A stretch of 64,000 bases of DNA from Acidobacteriota bacterium (GTDB lineage Bacteria > Acidobacteriota > Terriglobia > Terriglobales > Acidobacteriaceae). Below the pieces are notes generated by a model. The model saw only the letters and a list, made by a program, of their open reading frames with translations, ran no database searches and had not been told where the DNA came from. The DNA lies in contig JAKAJO010000026.1 of assembly GCA_021813745.1 (NCBI GenBank), positions 19,822 to 83,821 of the forward strand, written 5' to 3'. The translations under genes and the position numbers were made by a program. This document shows positions 17,666 through 25,266 of the stretch, piece by piece; positions within the stretch are counted from its first letter, which is position 1; every line of letters starts with the position of its first letter.

Positions 17666-18244
17666 ATGAAACCGAATTCGATTGTCCAACTTGCATCGAG
17701 GCTGGGCCTCGTTGCTCTGCTTCTGTCCATTTCAGGGGCAGCATTCGCGCAAGAGAAAGACTCTGCTGCCATCACTGAAGCGCTCAACTCCGCCAGAGCA
17801 CATGCTGCCCTGGCGCACGATGACTCTGCGACGCTTGAAAGCTACGTACGCTCTTCCATGTCCTGGCAGTCGCATGCCAGACAGTTGCAGGTCATCAAGG
17901 AGCATGCCAATGATCTTCTTGCCGACTTCAACACCCTTACCAGCCTGCGCGCCGAAGGATCTACCTGGCAGCGGGAAGCGATTGATCGCATCGATCCCAT
18001 CCTTCGGGAGATGGCGGATCATCTGAACAGGACCATCGACCACCTTAACAACAATCAAACCCGCTTCCAGATGCAGCCTTACAAGGATTACGTGCATGCC
18101 AATCTGGATTACATGGAGCGAGCCCATCAGACGATCTCGGATTTTGTAGAGTATGATGCGGCCAGAACGAAGGCGGATGATCTTGAAAAGAAGCTGGAGA
18201 TTCCGACCGAGGAGTCGGCGTCTGCAAACCCCACTTCAGAGTGA
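17666..18244 (+). CDS. Exported helical protein of unknown function
   Basis: A 192-residue protein with a cleavable signal peptide (LASRLGLVALLLSISGAAFA, then QEKDS). The mature part is almost entirely alpha-helical, with heptad-like stretches (SMSWQSHARQLQVIKEHAND; MADHLNRTIDHLNNNQTRFQ) and an acidic C-terminus. GGGAGGAATCGC precedes the ATG at 17666, so the upstream in-frame ATG at 17642 is not needed. It has its own sigma54 promoter. No family is recognised. A periplasmic stress or envelope role is inferred only from shared promoter elements and neighbours. Confidence 0.78.
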   Translation: MKPNSIVQLASRLGLVALLLSISGAAFAQEKDSAAITEALNSARAHAALAHDDSATLESYVRSSMSWQSHARQLQVIKEHANDLLADFNTLTSLRAEGSTWQREAIDRIDPILREMADHLNRTIDHLNNNQTRFQMQPYKDYVHANLDYMERAHQTISDFVEYDAARTKADDLEKKLEIPTEESASANPTSE

Positions 18245-18289
18245 TCCCATCTCTTGCATGTTCATTCATGCAGGATGCGCCTGAAACGT

Positions 18290-18343
18290 CATCGCCTGGA
18301 TGCTGCCTCATGGATTCATTAGAGAGCAGCACTCCAGGCGATG
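18290..18343. terminator. Long hairpin between convergent genes
   Basis: CATCGCCTGGA pairs perfectly with TCCAGGCGATG, and the stem continues inward through GCTGC/GCAGC, giving about 18 paired bases around an AT-rich loop. It lies between the converging genes that end at 18244 (+) and 18382 (-). A bidirectional terminator is likely. Confidence 0.6.
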
Positions 18344-18381
18344 TTCTTATTGGGGGTGCGCGGATACTGAGTGGCGCCCTG

Positions 18382-19854
18382 CTACTCCTCTCCCGAAGCA
18401 CTCCGCATCGGTGCCGAGCACAGATCCTCAATGGGTTGGCCCGGTTTGTATTCAAGCTTGCGCGGTGGTGTGCAGCCTTCTTCCTTGGTCATCAAAAGGC
18501 TGGGCTTGCCCACTTCCTCTTTCTCCGCGGCCGTTGCAATCGGGGCCAGGTTCTTCTTCATCGCTTCAAATGCCGAGGTCTGAACTGTCTCCATTCCTTT
18601 GTTGGGCAGGAACAGGATTTCGCGCTGTGCCTCGACCATCCTCTGGTAGAAGGGTGGATGGGTGCGAAACCAGCTCACTCCATTCACATAGCCTTCCCGC
18701 GTCGCCATCTTGTCAAAGAATCGAATGAAGCCCGTTGTGTCGTATCCCGCATTCCACGCATATTGAATACCCAGCTGGTCTGCTTCCAGTTCATATTCCC
18801 GCGAGATACCGAGCAGCTTAAGGTTTAGCACCATCCCCAATCCGTAGTATCCGTATTGCAGCGCATAATAAAGCCCGACCCCGGCAACTCCGCCTGTCAG
18901 GAGAATTGCCGCCAGTTGAGCAGCCTGATAAAAGATGCCGGCAATCGTCGCGCGCTTCATCAGCTTAGCGCTGTGACGCGCCGTGTCGTGGGCCAGCTCA
19001 TGGGCAATAACTCCGGCGAGTTGTGACTCGTCATCGACTGCTTCAAGCAGCCCGCGCTCAAGATAGAGATAGCCTCCAGGCAGCGCAAACGCGTTGATCT
19101 CACGAGACTGCAGAACCGCAACATGCAGGGGGATCTTCAGGTCTGAATGCTGCGCCACGCGATCAGCAACCTCTTTGACGTATTGCTGAATCTCCTTACT
19201 TTCCACTTCGGGCGGCAGCATGCCCGCACGCTTCAATTCGTCCACCGCCTCTTGGCCACGCTTGATGTCATCGCGCTGACCCGACGCTATTTCTCTGAAG
19301 CCAATGTCCTTCACATCTGCCCAGCGGCGCTGCGCATACGCGCCGCTCGATAAGTCCGCTTGTGCCTGCTTTTCCTGCGCGGGCCATTGTTGCAGAAGGT
19401 CAAGTTTGGCATTCAGGTTGTCGTAGGCGTTGGGAATCGCCTGCCCGGCGAGAACTTCAGATTCACTGCGCAGGAGTTCCAGATTTTGAATCCGGCAATG
19501 AAGCGTATGACGGTTTGCATCGTCCAGCTTCTGCCCGCCGCTCTTCAATTCCTTCCGGGCGGTGTCCAGCTGCCGTCCATATTCTTTGGTGTGCTCTTTC
19601 AGCCTGCCGCGGCAGCGGCCTTCATTGCCCTTCAGCTTCTCTCGCATCTCGGCAATCTCATTTGGACTGAATTGCAGTGTGGAAGTCGTCTGAAACAGAT
19701 CGAGATAGGGCTTCCGCAGCGTCTCCGCGAGCGTCAGAGTCTTGCCCTTCGGCTCGGATGATGCTTGCGTCTGCGCCGCAACCGGAAGCTCCGGCATCAG
19801 CGTCATCAGTGCGCTGAGTCCTAACGCTACAGACTTTTGCAGTGGCCCATTCAT
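18382..19854 (-). CDS. Exported M48-family zinc metalloprotease
   Basis: A 490-residue protein with a signal peptide (ALGLSALMTLMPELPVAAQ). The N-terminal third is long and helical (residues about 45-190, Lys/Glu/Arg/Gln-rich). The peptidase domain follows: EINAFALPGGYLYLERGLLE, the zinc motif GVIAHELAHDTARH, two hydrophobic segments, and the third-ligand region REYELEADQLGIQYA. This is the BepA/YfgC-like soluble M48 layout, associated with envelope protein quality control. It lies 61 bases after the VWA gene, probably as the last gene of a USP-VWA-M48 operon. The start at 19854 follows GGAGGGATGT. Confidence 0.88.
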   Translation of the reverse strand: MNGPLQKSVALGLSALMTLMPELPVAAQTQASSEPKGKTLTLAETLRKPYLDLFQTTSTLQFSPNEIAEMREKLKGNEGRCRGRLKEHTKEYGRQLDTARKELKSGGQKLDDANRHTLHCRIQNLELLRSESEVLAGQAIPNAYDNLNAKLDLLQQWPAQEKQAQADLSSGAYAQRRWADVKDIGFREIASGQRDDIKRGQEAVDELKRAGMLPPEVESKEIQQYVKEVADRVAQHSDLKIPLHVAVLQSREINAFALPGGYLYLERGLLEAVDDESQLAGVIAHELAHDTARHSAKLMKRATIAGIFYQAAQLAAILLTGGVAGVGLYYALQYGYYGLGMVLNLKLLGISREYELEADQLGIQYAWNAGYDTTGFIRFFDKMATREGYVNGVSWFRTHPPFYQRMVEAQREILFLPNKGMETVQTSAFEAMKKNLAPIATAAEKEEVGKPSLLMTKEEGCTPPRKLEYKPGQPIEDLCSAPMRSASGEE

Positions 19855-19915
19855 ACATCCCTCCTGGCTGGCAACTGATTCGGCACATCGCGCAGGAAAA
19901 CAGGATGGATCCCTG

Positions 19916-20968
19916 TCACTGCGCCTGGCTCGTCGTCGCCGTATATCCTTCGCGTGCGAACACCTTTATCCGGCGCTGCTTGCCCTTCTCGTTGGTGACA
20001 ACCAGCGGCTTTCCATCGAGCCCGACCACTTCCACCTTCAGCCTGTGGAATCGACCGTCACGGCGCTCCTGAGGAAGTCGAAAGGTGAGCGTATATTCGT
20101 TCCGCAGAAAGCTCACGACGGTGCGAAAAATCGAAGGCAGTTCTCCTTCAAAGCGAGGAAATAATGCGATGCCGCCTGTCTGCCGCGCAAAGCTGGATAG
20201 AGCATTCTTCTGCTGGAGATATGCGCTGTCGGTCCCTCCCCAACGCAGAAACTCGGCCTCCGCCAATCCGACGCAGAAGAGGACCGCATCTGTCCTGCGT
20301 AGTTGCTTCTGCACCTCATCCATCGTGGCTTTGCTCAGGCTATTATTTCCGGTTGAGAGCAGCAGAATGGACTTCCTGCCTTTGACCCCATCCAGTTTCT
20401 CTAGCGTCTCCGTCAGCGCATCGTAAAGATTGGCTTCATTGAAGGATGTGGGTCCTAACGCAGACAGCGCGTCGCGTACCTTGTAACGCTGATGGGTAAA
20501 ATCCACGCGCACGGTGGTGCGCATGTCATAGGTCACCAGGGCTACCCAGTCCTTTTCATCGAGGTGATCGAGAAAGCCGCTCGCCCACTCCGCACCTTTG
20601 GCGGTGAAGTACCCGTAGGCCGCTCCACTGGCCTCCATCAAAATGACAACGGTGATGGGGGCTGAAGTAGGAGCAAAACTTTCAATCGTTTGCGGAACCC
20701 CATCATCGAGGATACGAAAGTTCTCTGCCTTCAGGCCGGAGAGCACCTTCCCATCCTCGTCCGTCACAAGTGCATCGACGTTCACAAGCGCAACATCCAG
20801 CTTGAAAGAATTGGGTAATTCCTCCGTCAGGGCAGTCCCCTGCGCATGGCTGGATGTTGCGTCCTGACCTTGTGCGAAGGGCGTCAGCAACAGAACCCCG
20901 CATACCACGAGCTTCGCGAAGAGATCCGCAGGCTGCTTACTTCGGGTTCGTTGTCGGAAGGGTGACAT
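19916..20968 (-). CDS. Exported VWA-domain protein, acidobacterial VWFA-related type
   Basis: A 350-residue protein with a signal peptide (LVVCGVLLLTPFAQGQ). Residues about 52-105 form the leading beta domain (VALVNVDALVTDEDGKVLSG, then NFRILDDGVPQTIESF), which together with the following VWA fold defines the VWFA-related family abundant in Acidobacteriota. The metal-ion site normally DxSxS reads ILMEASGAAYG, so the first Asp is Glu and the adhesion-site chemistry may be altered. ILLLSTGNNS keeps the later strand. GGGAGGCGG precedes the ATG. It is 51 bases from the USP gene and 61 from the M48 gene, an operon by spacing. Confidence 0.83.
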   Translation of the reverse strand: MSPFRQRTRSKQPADLFAKLVVCGVLLLTPFAQGQDATSSHAQGTALTEELPNSFKLDVALVNVDALVTDEDGKVLSGLKAENFRILDDGVPQTIESFAPTSAPITVVILMEASGAAYGYFTAKGAEWASGFLDHLDEKDWVALVTYDMRTTVRVDFTHQRYKVRDALSALGPTSFNEANLYDALTETLEKLDGVKGRKSILLLSTGNNSLSKATMDEVQKQLRRTDAVLFCVGLAEAEFLRWGGTDSAYLQQKNALSSFARQTGGIALFPRFEGELPSIFRTVVSFLRNEYTLTFRLPQERRDGRFHRLKVEVVGLDGKPLVVTNEKGKQRRIKVFAREGYTATTSQAQ

Positions 20969-21019
20969 AGACCGCCTCCCTAGAATTCAAGACCTCCGCG
21001 TCACGTTCGTTTCGGAGAC

Positions 21020-22108
21020 TCACGCGCTCCGAGCCGCTCGATTCTGTGTCTGCCAGAGATCACTGGTCGAGGGGCCGATCGAATCTGGACGCGGTTCCGT
21101 ACGCACTGTGTTGCCCCTGGATTCATCGCTCCCAGAGCGTATCGACGTGCTTCTTGCGCCAGCCTGCGCAATCCCATTACCCAGCACCATTACCGGGCAA
21201 AGCGCTCCCTGGATGAGCCTTTGGATCGTCGGCATCTCATCGTCGTTCACAGCGTCCGATGCTCGTGTTTCCAGTCCAAGGATCAGGCAATCCGGCGTGC
21301 GCCGTTCCAGCAGGGCCAGTGTTTCATCCACCGGATGGCCTTCGCGAATCAGCACCTCGAACGGAAATCGCATTTGCATCTCACGCAGCAGCCGAAGGCC
21401 ATGGTCGGTGTCAGGACTTGCCCCTTTGCTTAACTCAGTGTCTGGACGATTCGGCCCGGAGATATACACCACATTCAGACTGGCGCTGTGCTCTTCTGCG
21501 TACCGGCAGGCGAATTGGAGCAGTAGCTCGGCGTGCATGTATGGGGTCAGCATCAAAACGACCTTGCCGTTCGGTGCTGTAAACACTGGCGCTGGCCGCG
21601 CCGCGGATCCAAGAACGCAAACGGGAACAGTCACGCGCGGAAGAATCTGTTCAGTGATCGCGCGGCTGGCAATACCTCTTACATTCGGGTCCGGCTGCGT
21701 GGTCACGATGACCCGGTTCGCCCCGCGCAGACGCACCAGCTCCGGAATCTCTTCTGCGGGCAAACCCTGAAGAAGCACGGCTTCGCTTGAGATGCCCGCC
21801 CAGCGAAGCTGTCGCACCATTCGATCCAGCGTGATCTGAGCGTAATGTGCCGGAGACTGGCTCCGCACCGTCTTTCCGCCATGGGAGCAGGGAATCCGCG
21901 GACCCACCGGCCGGGCGACATAGGCCAAGAGAATCTTTGCGGAACTGTGCTTTGCCTGCCGCACCGCTTCCAGCAGCAGCATGCGCTCATCTGCCGCATT
22001 GGTCACGATCAGAATCACTTCCGGCGCGCACCAAAGCCGCACATGCCGGGGATTGGCTGCGCATACCGAAGACTCATTTGCATTGTCATTCTGCCAGAAC
22101 TCTCGCAT
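21020..22108 (-). CDS. Universal stress protein with two USP domains
   Basis: A cytoplasmic protein of 362 residues with tandem UspA-like domains. The first (residues about 28-165) contains VILIVTNAADERMLLLEAVR, ILLAYVARPVG and the end strand TVPVCVLG. The second (about 178-320) contains KVVLMLTPYMHAELLLQFAC, LNVVYISG, ILGLETRAS and CPVMVLGNG. The usual ATP-loop GxxGxxxR-GS(S/T) is poorly kept in both domains, so nucleotide binding is doubtful. The C-terminal 45 residues are Ser/Arg/Thr-rich and disordered. Starts at 22126 or 22108 are possible; I chose 22108 because GGCGAGGAG stands just before it. It is first in the USP-VWA-M48 operon and divergent from rubrerythrin. Confidence 0.82.
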   Translation of the reverse strand: MREFWQNDNANESSVCAANPRHVRLWCAPEVILIVTNAADERMLLLEAVRQAKHSSAKILLAYVARPVGPRIPCSHGGKTVRSQSPAHYAQITLDRMVRQLRWAGISSEAVLLQGLPAEEIPELVRLRGANRVIVTTQPDPNVRGIASRAITEQILPRVTVPVCVLGSAARPAPVFTAPNGKVVLMLTPYMHAELLLQFACRYAEEHSASLNVVYISGPNRPDTELSKGASPDTDHGLRLLREMQMRFPFEVLIREGHPVDETLALLERRTPDCLILGLETRASDAVNDDEMPTIQRLIQGALCPVMVLGNGIAQAGARSTSIRSGSDESRGNTVRTEPRPDSIGPSTSDLWQTQNRAARSA

Positions 22109-22251
22109 CGCTCTCCTCGCCTCCATTTCTCTCTCTTTCAGGAAAGTGCACAAGTCTTTTCAGAGGCCTTGAAGAAGGATGGATGCATTCCGGCATCCAT
22201 CCGGGAGGCCGTCGCCATGGGCACTTCATGTGTTGCGACGGAATACTCTCC

Positions 22252-22267
22252 AGCACGCCGCGTTCCA
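22252..22267 (-). promoter_or_regulatory. Candidate sigma54 box for the USP operon
   Basis: On the minus strand the sequence is TGGAACGCGGCGTGCT. It agrees with TGGCACG-N4-TTGCT at all but two positions, with the GG and GC pairs at correct spacing. It lies 211 bases from the TTTGAC/GTCAAA site, farther than in the other cases. Confidence 0.45.
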
Positions 22268-22478
22268 TTTTGCAGCTTGCTTCCGGCGCGCGTCGATCGT
22301 CGTTGCGGATGCGGCGCGGCGCGCAGAGTCATGAGAGATGGGCTCCTTTCAGAAGGGCTTAGCCCAAGAAAGAACGCTCTATGGGTCTTCCATCCTGAAC
22401 GGGGCTTGGCAAATTGTCTTAATCCGGCTCCATTGCACTCCGCAGGTTAGCCAACAGCCAGACTCTCGGTGCAAATTC

Positions 22479-22496
22479 TTTGACGCCTTCGTCAAA
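22479..22496. promoter_or_regulatory. TTTGACG-N4-CGTCAAA inverted repeat, candidate activator site 2
   Basis: A perfect 7-4-7 inverted repeat preceded by AAATTC and followed by a third TTTGA half-site. It shares TTC-TTTGACG...GTCAAA with the site at 14738. It lies 79 bases before the rubrerythrin sigma54 box and in the divergent region toward the USP operon. Confidence 0.7.
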
Positions 22497-22575
22497 ATCT
22501 TTGAACACGGAGGTCTCCTGAGCGTGCATCTCGGGATGGAATCTCGAACTTGCAGGGACAATCTCTCCCACGCAA

Positions 22576-22591
22576 TGGCAACCGACTTGCT
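22576..22591 (+). promoter_or_regulatory. Sigma54 -24/-12 promoter for the rubrerythrin operon
   Basis: TGGCAACCGACTTGCT has TGGCA and TTGCT at the exact consensus spacing. The predicted transcript start near 22602 gives a leader of about 41 bases to the ATG at 22643. Confidence 0.72.
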
Positions 22592-22642
22592 TTGACGTAT
22601 GTGGGCGTCCGTCTAAAGCCGGGTCCGCCAGAAGGAGAAGTT

Positions 22643-23275
22643 ATGAGTCAGGGCATCATCAAATCTGGTCGCACATGGAGATCGTTACTACTCACCGTCA
22701 CTCTGGGAACGTTAGCCGCGAGTGCGGGGGCTGCACCATCGACGCTGGAAAACATGCAGGCGGCCTACAACGGCGAAAGCAACGCACATGCGCGCTACCT
22801 CGCCTTTGCCCAGAAGGCCGACAGCGAAGGATACGGGCAAGTTGCCAGCCTCTTTCGCGCAGCCGCGCGCGCCGAGGAAATTCATGCGGGGAATCACGCT
22901 GCGGTGATTCGGCAGATGGGCGGCACTCCGGAAGCAAAGATCGAGGCGCCTCAGGTTGGAACAACACGGGAAAATTTGCAGGCCGCCATCAAAGGGGAAA
23001 CCTACGAACGGGACACCATGTATCCCACCTTTCTCAGTCAGGCGCGAAAAGATCGCAATCGAGAGGCAATCAAGAGCCTGAACTATGCCAAGACCGCTGA
23101 AGCAGAACATGCCAAGCTCTACTCTGCGGCGCTTGAGTCACTCGACAGCCTCAAGGGAAGTCAAGCTACGGCCTATTATGTCTGTCCTAACTGCGGCTTC
23201 ACGACGGCAGAGCTGAATTTTGCCAAGTGTCCGTCGTGTTTCACACCGAAAGAGAAGTTTGAAAAGGTGTCCTGA
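22643..23275 (+). CDS. Exported rubrerythrin
   Basis: A 210-residue diiron/rubredoxin protein, a family that reduces peroxides with electrons from rubredoxin. Residues 1-31 look like a signal peptide (SLLLTVTLGTLAASAGA, then APS), which is unusual because rubrerythrins are normally cytoplasmic. The diiron domain shows the iron-ligand helices NGESNAHARYLAFAQKA, ARAEEIHAGNHAAVI, IKGETYERDTMYP and KTAEAEHAKLYSAAL. The C-terminal rubredoxin-like ribbon is YYVCPNCGFT...AKCPSCFTPKEKF. GAAGGAGAAGTT precedes the ATG at 22643, excluding the longer frame. It is the first gene of a four-gene operon with DUF2231, a histidine kinase and a sigma54 activator. Confidence 0.9.
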   Translation: MSQGIIKSGRTWRSLLLTVTLGTLAASAGAAPSTLENMQAAYNGESNAHARYLAFAQKADSEGYGQVASLFRAAARAEEIHAGNHAAVIRQMGGTPEAKIEAPQVGTTRENLQAAIKGETYERDTMYPTFLSQARKDRNREAIKSLNYAKTAEAEHAKLYSAALESLDSLKGSQATAYYVCPNCGFTTAELNFAKCPSCFTPKEKFEKVS

Positions 23276-23334
23276 CTTGAACAGTGTCCGCTGATGGCAG
23301 CCGCGGACACACAACTCTTCCAGAGAGGGCAGCC

Positions 23335-23901
23335 ATGTACCACATTCCACCCATTCCCACTTGGGATGCGCTTCACCCACTGGTGATTCACTTCCCCATC
23401 GTTCTCCTGCTTCTAAGCCCAGTGTTCATCTTTTTGGGTGCTCTGCTGAAGGAGCCGATCGGGGGATCCTACAGGATCGCCGGGTTGATTCTCCTCCTGC
23501 TTGGGACCATCAGTCTGTTTGTCGCCACCTCCACCGGCGAGGCTGCTGCCGATTTGGCGGACCGCGGAGGCGGAGTCAACGCTGTTCTTTCCGCACATGA
23601 GAACATGGCGGGCTATACGCGCATGTTCTTTGCGGGATTGTCTGCGATCCTTCTCGGAATGGTCCTTCTTCCAAAACTTCTGAAGCACGAGGAGACGCGA
23701 TTTTCAACCACCTTCATGCATATGGCCTTTTTGATTCTGTATTCGGTCGGCATCCTGTTTCTGGTGAACACGGCTCATGCCGGCGGCCGGCTGGTGCATG
23801 AGTATGGAGTTCACGCGTTGCTTCCGGCTGATAACTCATCCGCTGCAGATGCGGGCTCGAAGAGTCCTGTCACCTCTGCGGAGATGGACGAACAGCCTTG
23901 A
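23335..23901 (+). CDS. DUF2231-type membrane protein
   Basis: A 188-residue integral membrane protein. The opening WDALHPLVIHFPIVLLLLSPVF is the DUF2231 signature, with His residues at the start of the first helix. Three more hydrophobic helices follow (AGLILLLLGTISLFVATSTG; MFFAGLSAILLGMVLLPKLL; MAFLILYSVGILFLVNTAHA). GGRLVHEYG near the end carries another conserved His. Paired His residues in this family suggest heme or metal binding, but this is not proven. It lies 59 bases after rubrerythrin, and a redox role alongside it is inferred. Confidence 0.85.
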   Translation: MYHIPPIPTWDALHPLVIHFPIVLLLLSPVFIFLGALLKEPIGGSYRIAGLILLLLGTISLFVATSTGEAAADLADRGGGVNAVLSAHENMAGYTRMFFAGLSAILLGMVLLPKLLKHEETRFSTTFMHMAFLILYSVGILFLVNTAHAGGRLVHEYGVHALLPADNSSAADAGSKSPVTSAEMDEQP

Positions 23902-23961
23902 GCGAAGAATACTGTCCAGAGAGCAGAGTAGTATGGGGACAAAGTCAAATCAGCGAAGCCG

Positions 23962-25239
23962 ATGATGCAGAATGTCCCGTCCATTGAGCGTACTGAATCA
24001 CTTGCATTCCGGAGGCAGCAGATCGCCTTCAGCAATCTTGCTCTTTTTGTGATTGCAACGCTGCTTCTTCTGCACGCAGCCTTTGCCTCTCTTCTGGGCG
24101 AGCCCTCACGTTCTGTCATCCTGCTTCTCGGTCTCAGCTTCTCGCTGAAGATTCTGGAGATTCTCTGGCTCCAGGGCAAGAAGGAAGGCATTTCGGAGCG
24201 TGTGGCTCGCATGGAGACGACTATCTCGTCCATCGGCATTTTCGCCCTGGCCGTCTCGCTTGCTTTTCTTACCAACCGCGATGATTCCCCTTACTTTGTC
24301 TTACTGGCGATTCCTATACTGCAGTGCGCCTATCATTGCGGCCTTTTCTCCACCATTCTTTCGGTGATTGCATCGGTCAGCATGATGTTCTGGTGGAATA
24401 TCCACTATTTTTCCGTTCATCCACCGCCGCGCCTCACGGAGTATCTGGAATTGGGCATGATTGCGGTGATCTATTGCGTCATGGGCCCGTTGGTCTGGTT
24501 TCTGGTGGACCAACTGAAGGGCCGACAGGCTCGGCTGCACGAAAAAATCGAAGAACTCGCCGAGGCGCGCGAGTCGCTGATTGAGCAGGAAAAGCTGGCC
24601 GCCGTTGGCCGCCTGGCCAGCGGTGTCGCACACGAGATTCGAAATCCCGTCGCCATGATCTCCAGCTCGCTCGCAACGGCCGCTTATCCCAGCGCCGACA
24701 CGAGCGAGCGGGAAGAGATGTTTTCCATTGCGGCGCGGGAAGCCAAGCGGCTCGAAAAACTCACCGGAGACTTTCTGACCTATGCGCGTCCATCGAAGCC
24801 GCAACGGGCCATGATTTCTTTGCTCGACATTGTGCATCATGTGGTGGAGGTGTCGCGCGTACGTGCCGCCGAGAGGTCCGTGGAGGTCGTCTGCGATCCA
24901 ATGGAAGACTGTATGGTAGAGATCGATGAAGCCCAGGTGGAGGGAGCATTGCTCAATCTTGCATTGAACGCGATCGATGCCGTAGAACGCGGTGGCCAAA
25001 TTGCTTTCCGCAGCCGGATAGAAGGCGGTGTGGTGCGGATCGACGTGGAAGATTCCGGCCCTATGATCTCCGAGCAGGACATGGCGCGTGTCTTTGAGCC
25101 ATTCTTCACCACGAAGAAGAACGGAACCGGGTTGGGGCTGGCGATCGCGCGTGGCGTGGCGATTGCGCATGGCGGCAATCTATGGATCAGTTCCAATCGA
25201 GATGGCTCTGTGGTTTTTACGATGACCCTGGCAAGGTAG
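23962..25239 (+). CDS. Membrane sensor histidine kinase, NtrB-like
   Basis: A 425-residue kinase with about six N-terminal membrane segments (residues about 20-185) and no large periplasmic loop, so the sensed signal is probably membrane-linked or intramembrane. A coiled-coil linker (about 190-212) leads to the HisKA domain with GVAHEIRNPVAMISSS (phospho-accepting His about 224). The HATPase motifs are LLNLALNAIDAV (N box), VEDSGPMI (G1) and FFTTKKNGTGLGLAIARG (F/G2). The HEIRNP type is typical of kinases partnered with NtrC-family activators. The activator gene starts 27 bases downstream. Confidence 0.92.
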   Translation: MMQNVPSIERTESLAFRRQQIAFSNLALFVIATLLLLHAAFASLLGEPSRSVILLLGLSFSLKILEILWLQGKKEGISERVARMETTISSIGIFALAVSLAFLTNRDDSPYFVLLAIPILQCAYHCGLFSTILSVIASVSMMFWWNIHYFSVHPPPRLTEYLELGMIAVIYCVMGPLVWFLVDQLKGRQARLHEKIEELAEARESLIEQEKLAAVGRLASGVAHEIRNPVAMISSSLATAAYPSADTSEREEMFSIAAREAKRLEKLTGDFLTYARPSKPQRAMISLLDIVHHVVEVSRVRAAERSVEVVCDPMEDCMVEIDEAQVEGALLNLALNAIDAVERGGQIAFRSRIEGGVVRIDVEDSGPMISEQDMARVFEPFFTTKKNGTGLGLAIARGVAIAHGGNLWISSNRDGSVVFTMTLAR

Positions 25240-25266
25240 TGCCGCGAAAGAGGGCGGAGGAAGCAC

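Larger units (their letters stand above)
22109..22642. other. Divergent regulatory region between the USP and rubrerythrin genes
   Basis: A non-coding stretch of about 530 bases holding a plus-strand sigma54 box, a candidate minus-strand box and an inverted-repeat activator site (separate entries). A second, poorer minus-strand candidate is TGGATGCCGGAATGCA (22184-22199). I see no further genes. Confidence 0.55.

Noticed and set aside
22184..22199. Alternative minus-strand sigma54 box TGGATGCCGGAATGCA for the USP gene
   Set aside because: GG and GC spacing is right, but it agrees less with the consensus than the box at 22252-22267.
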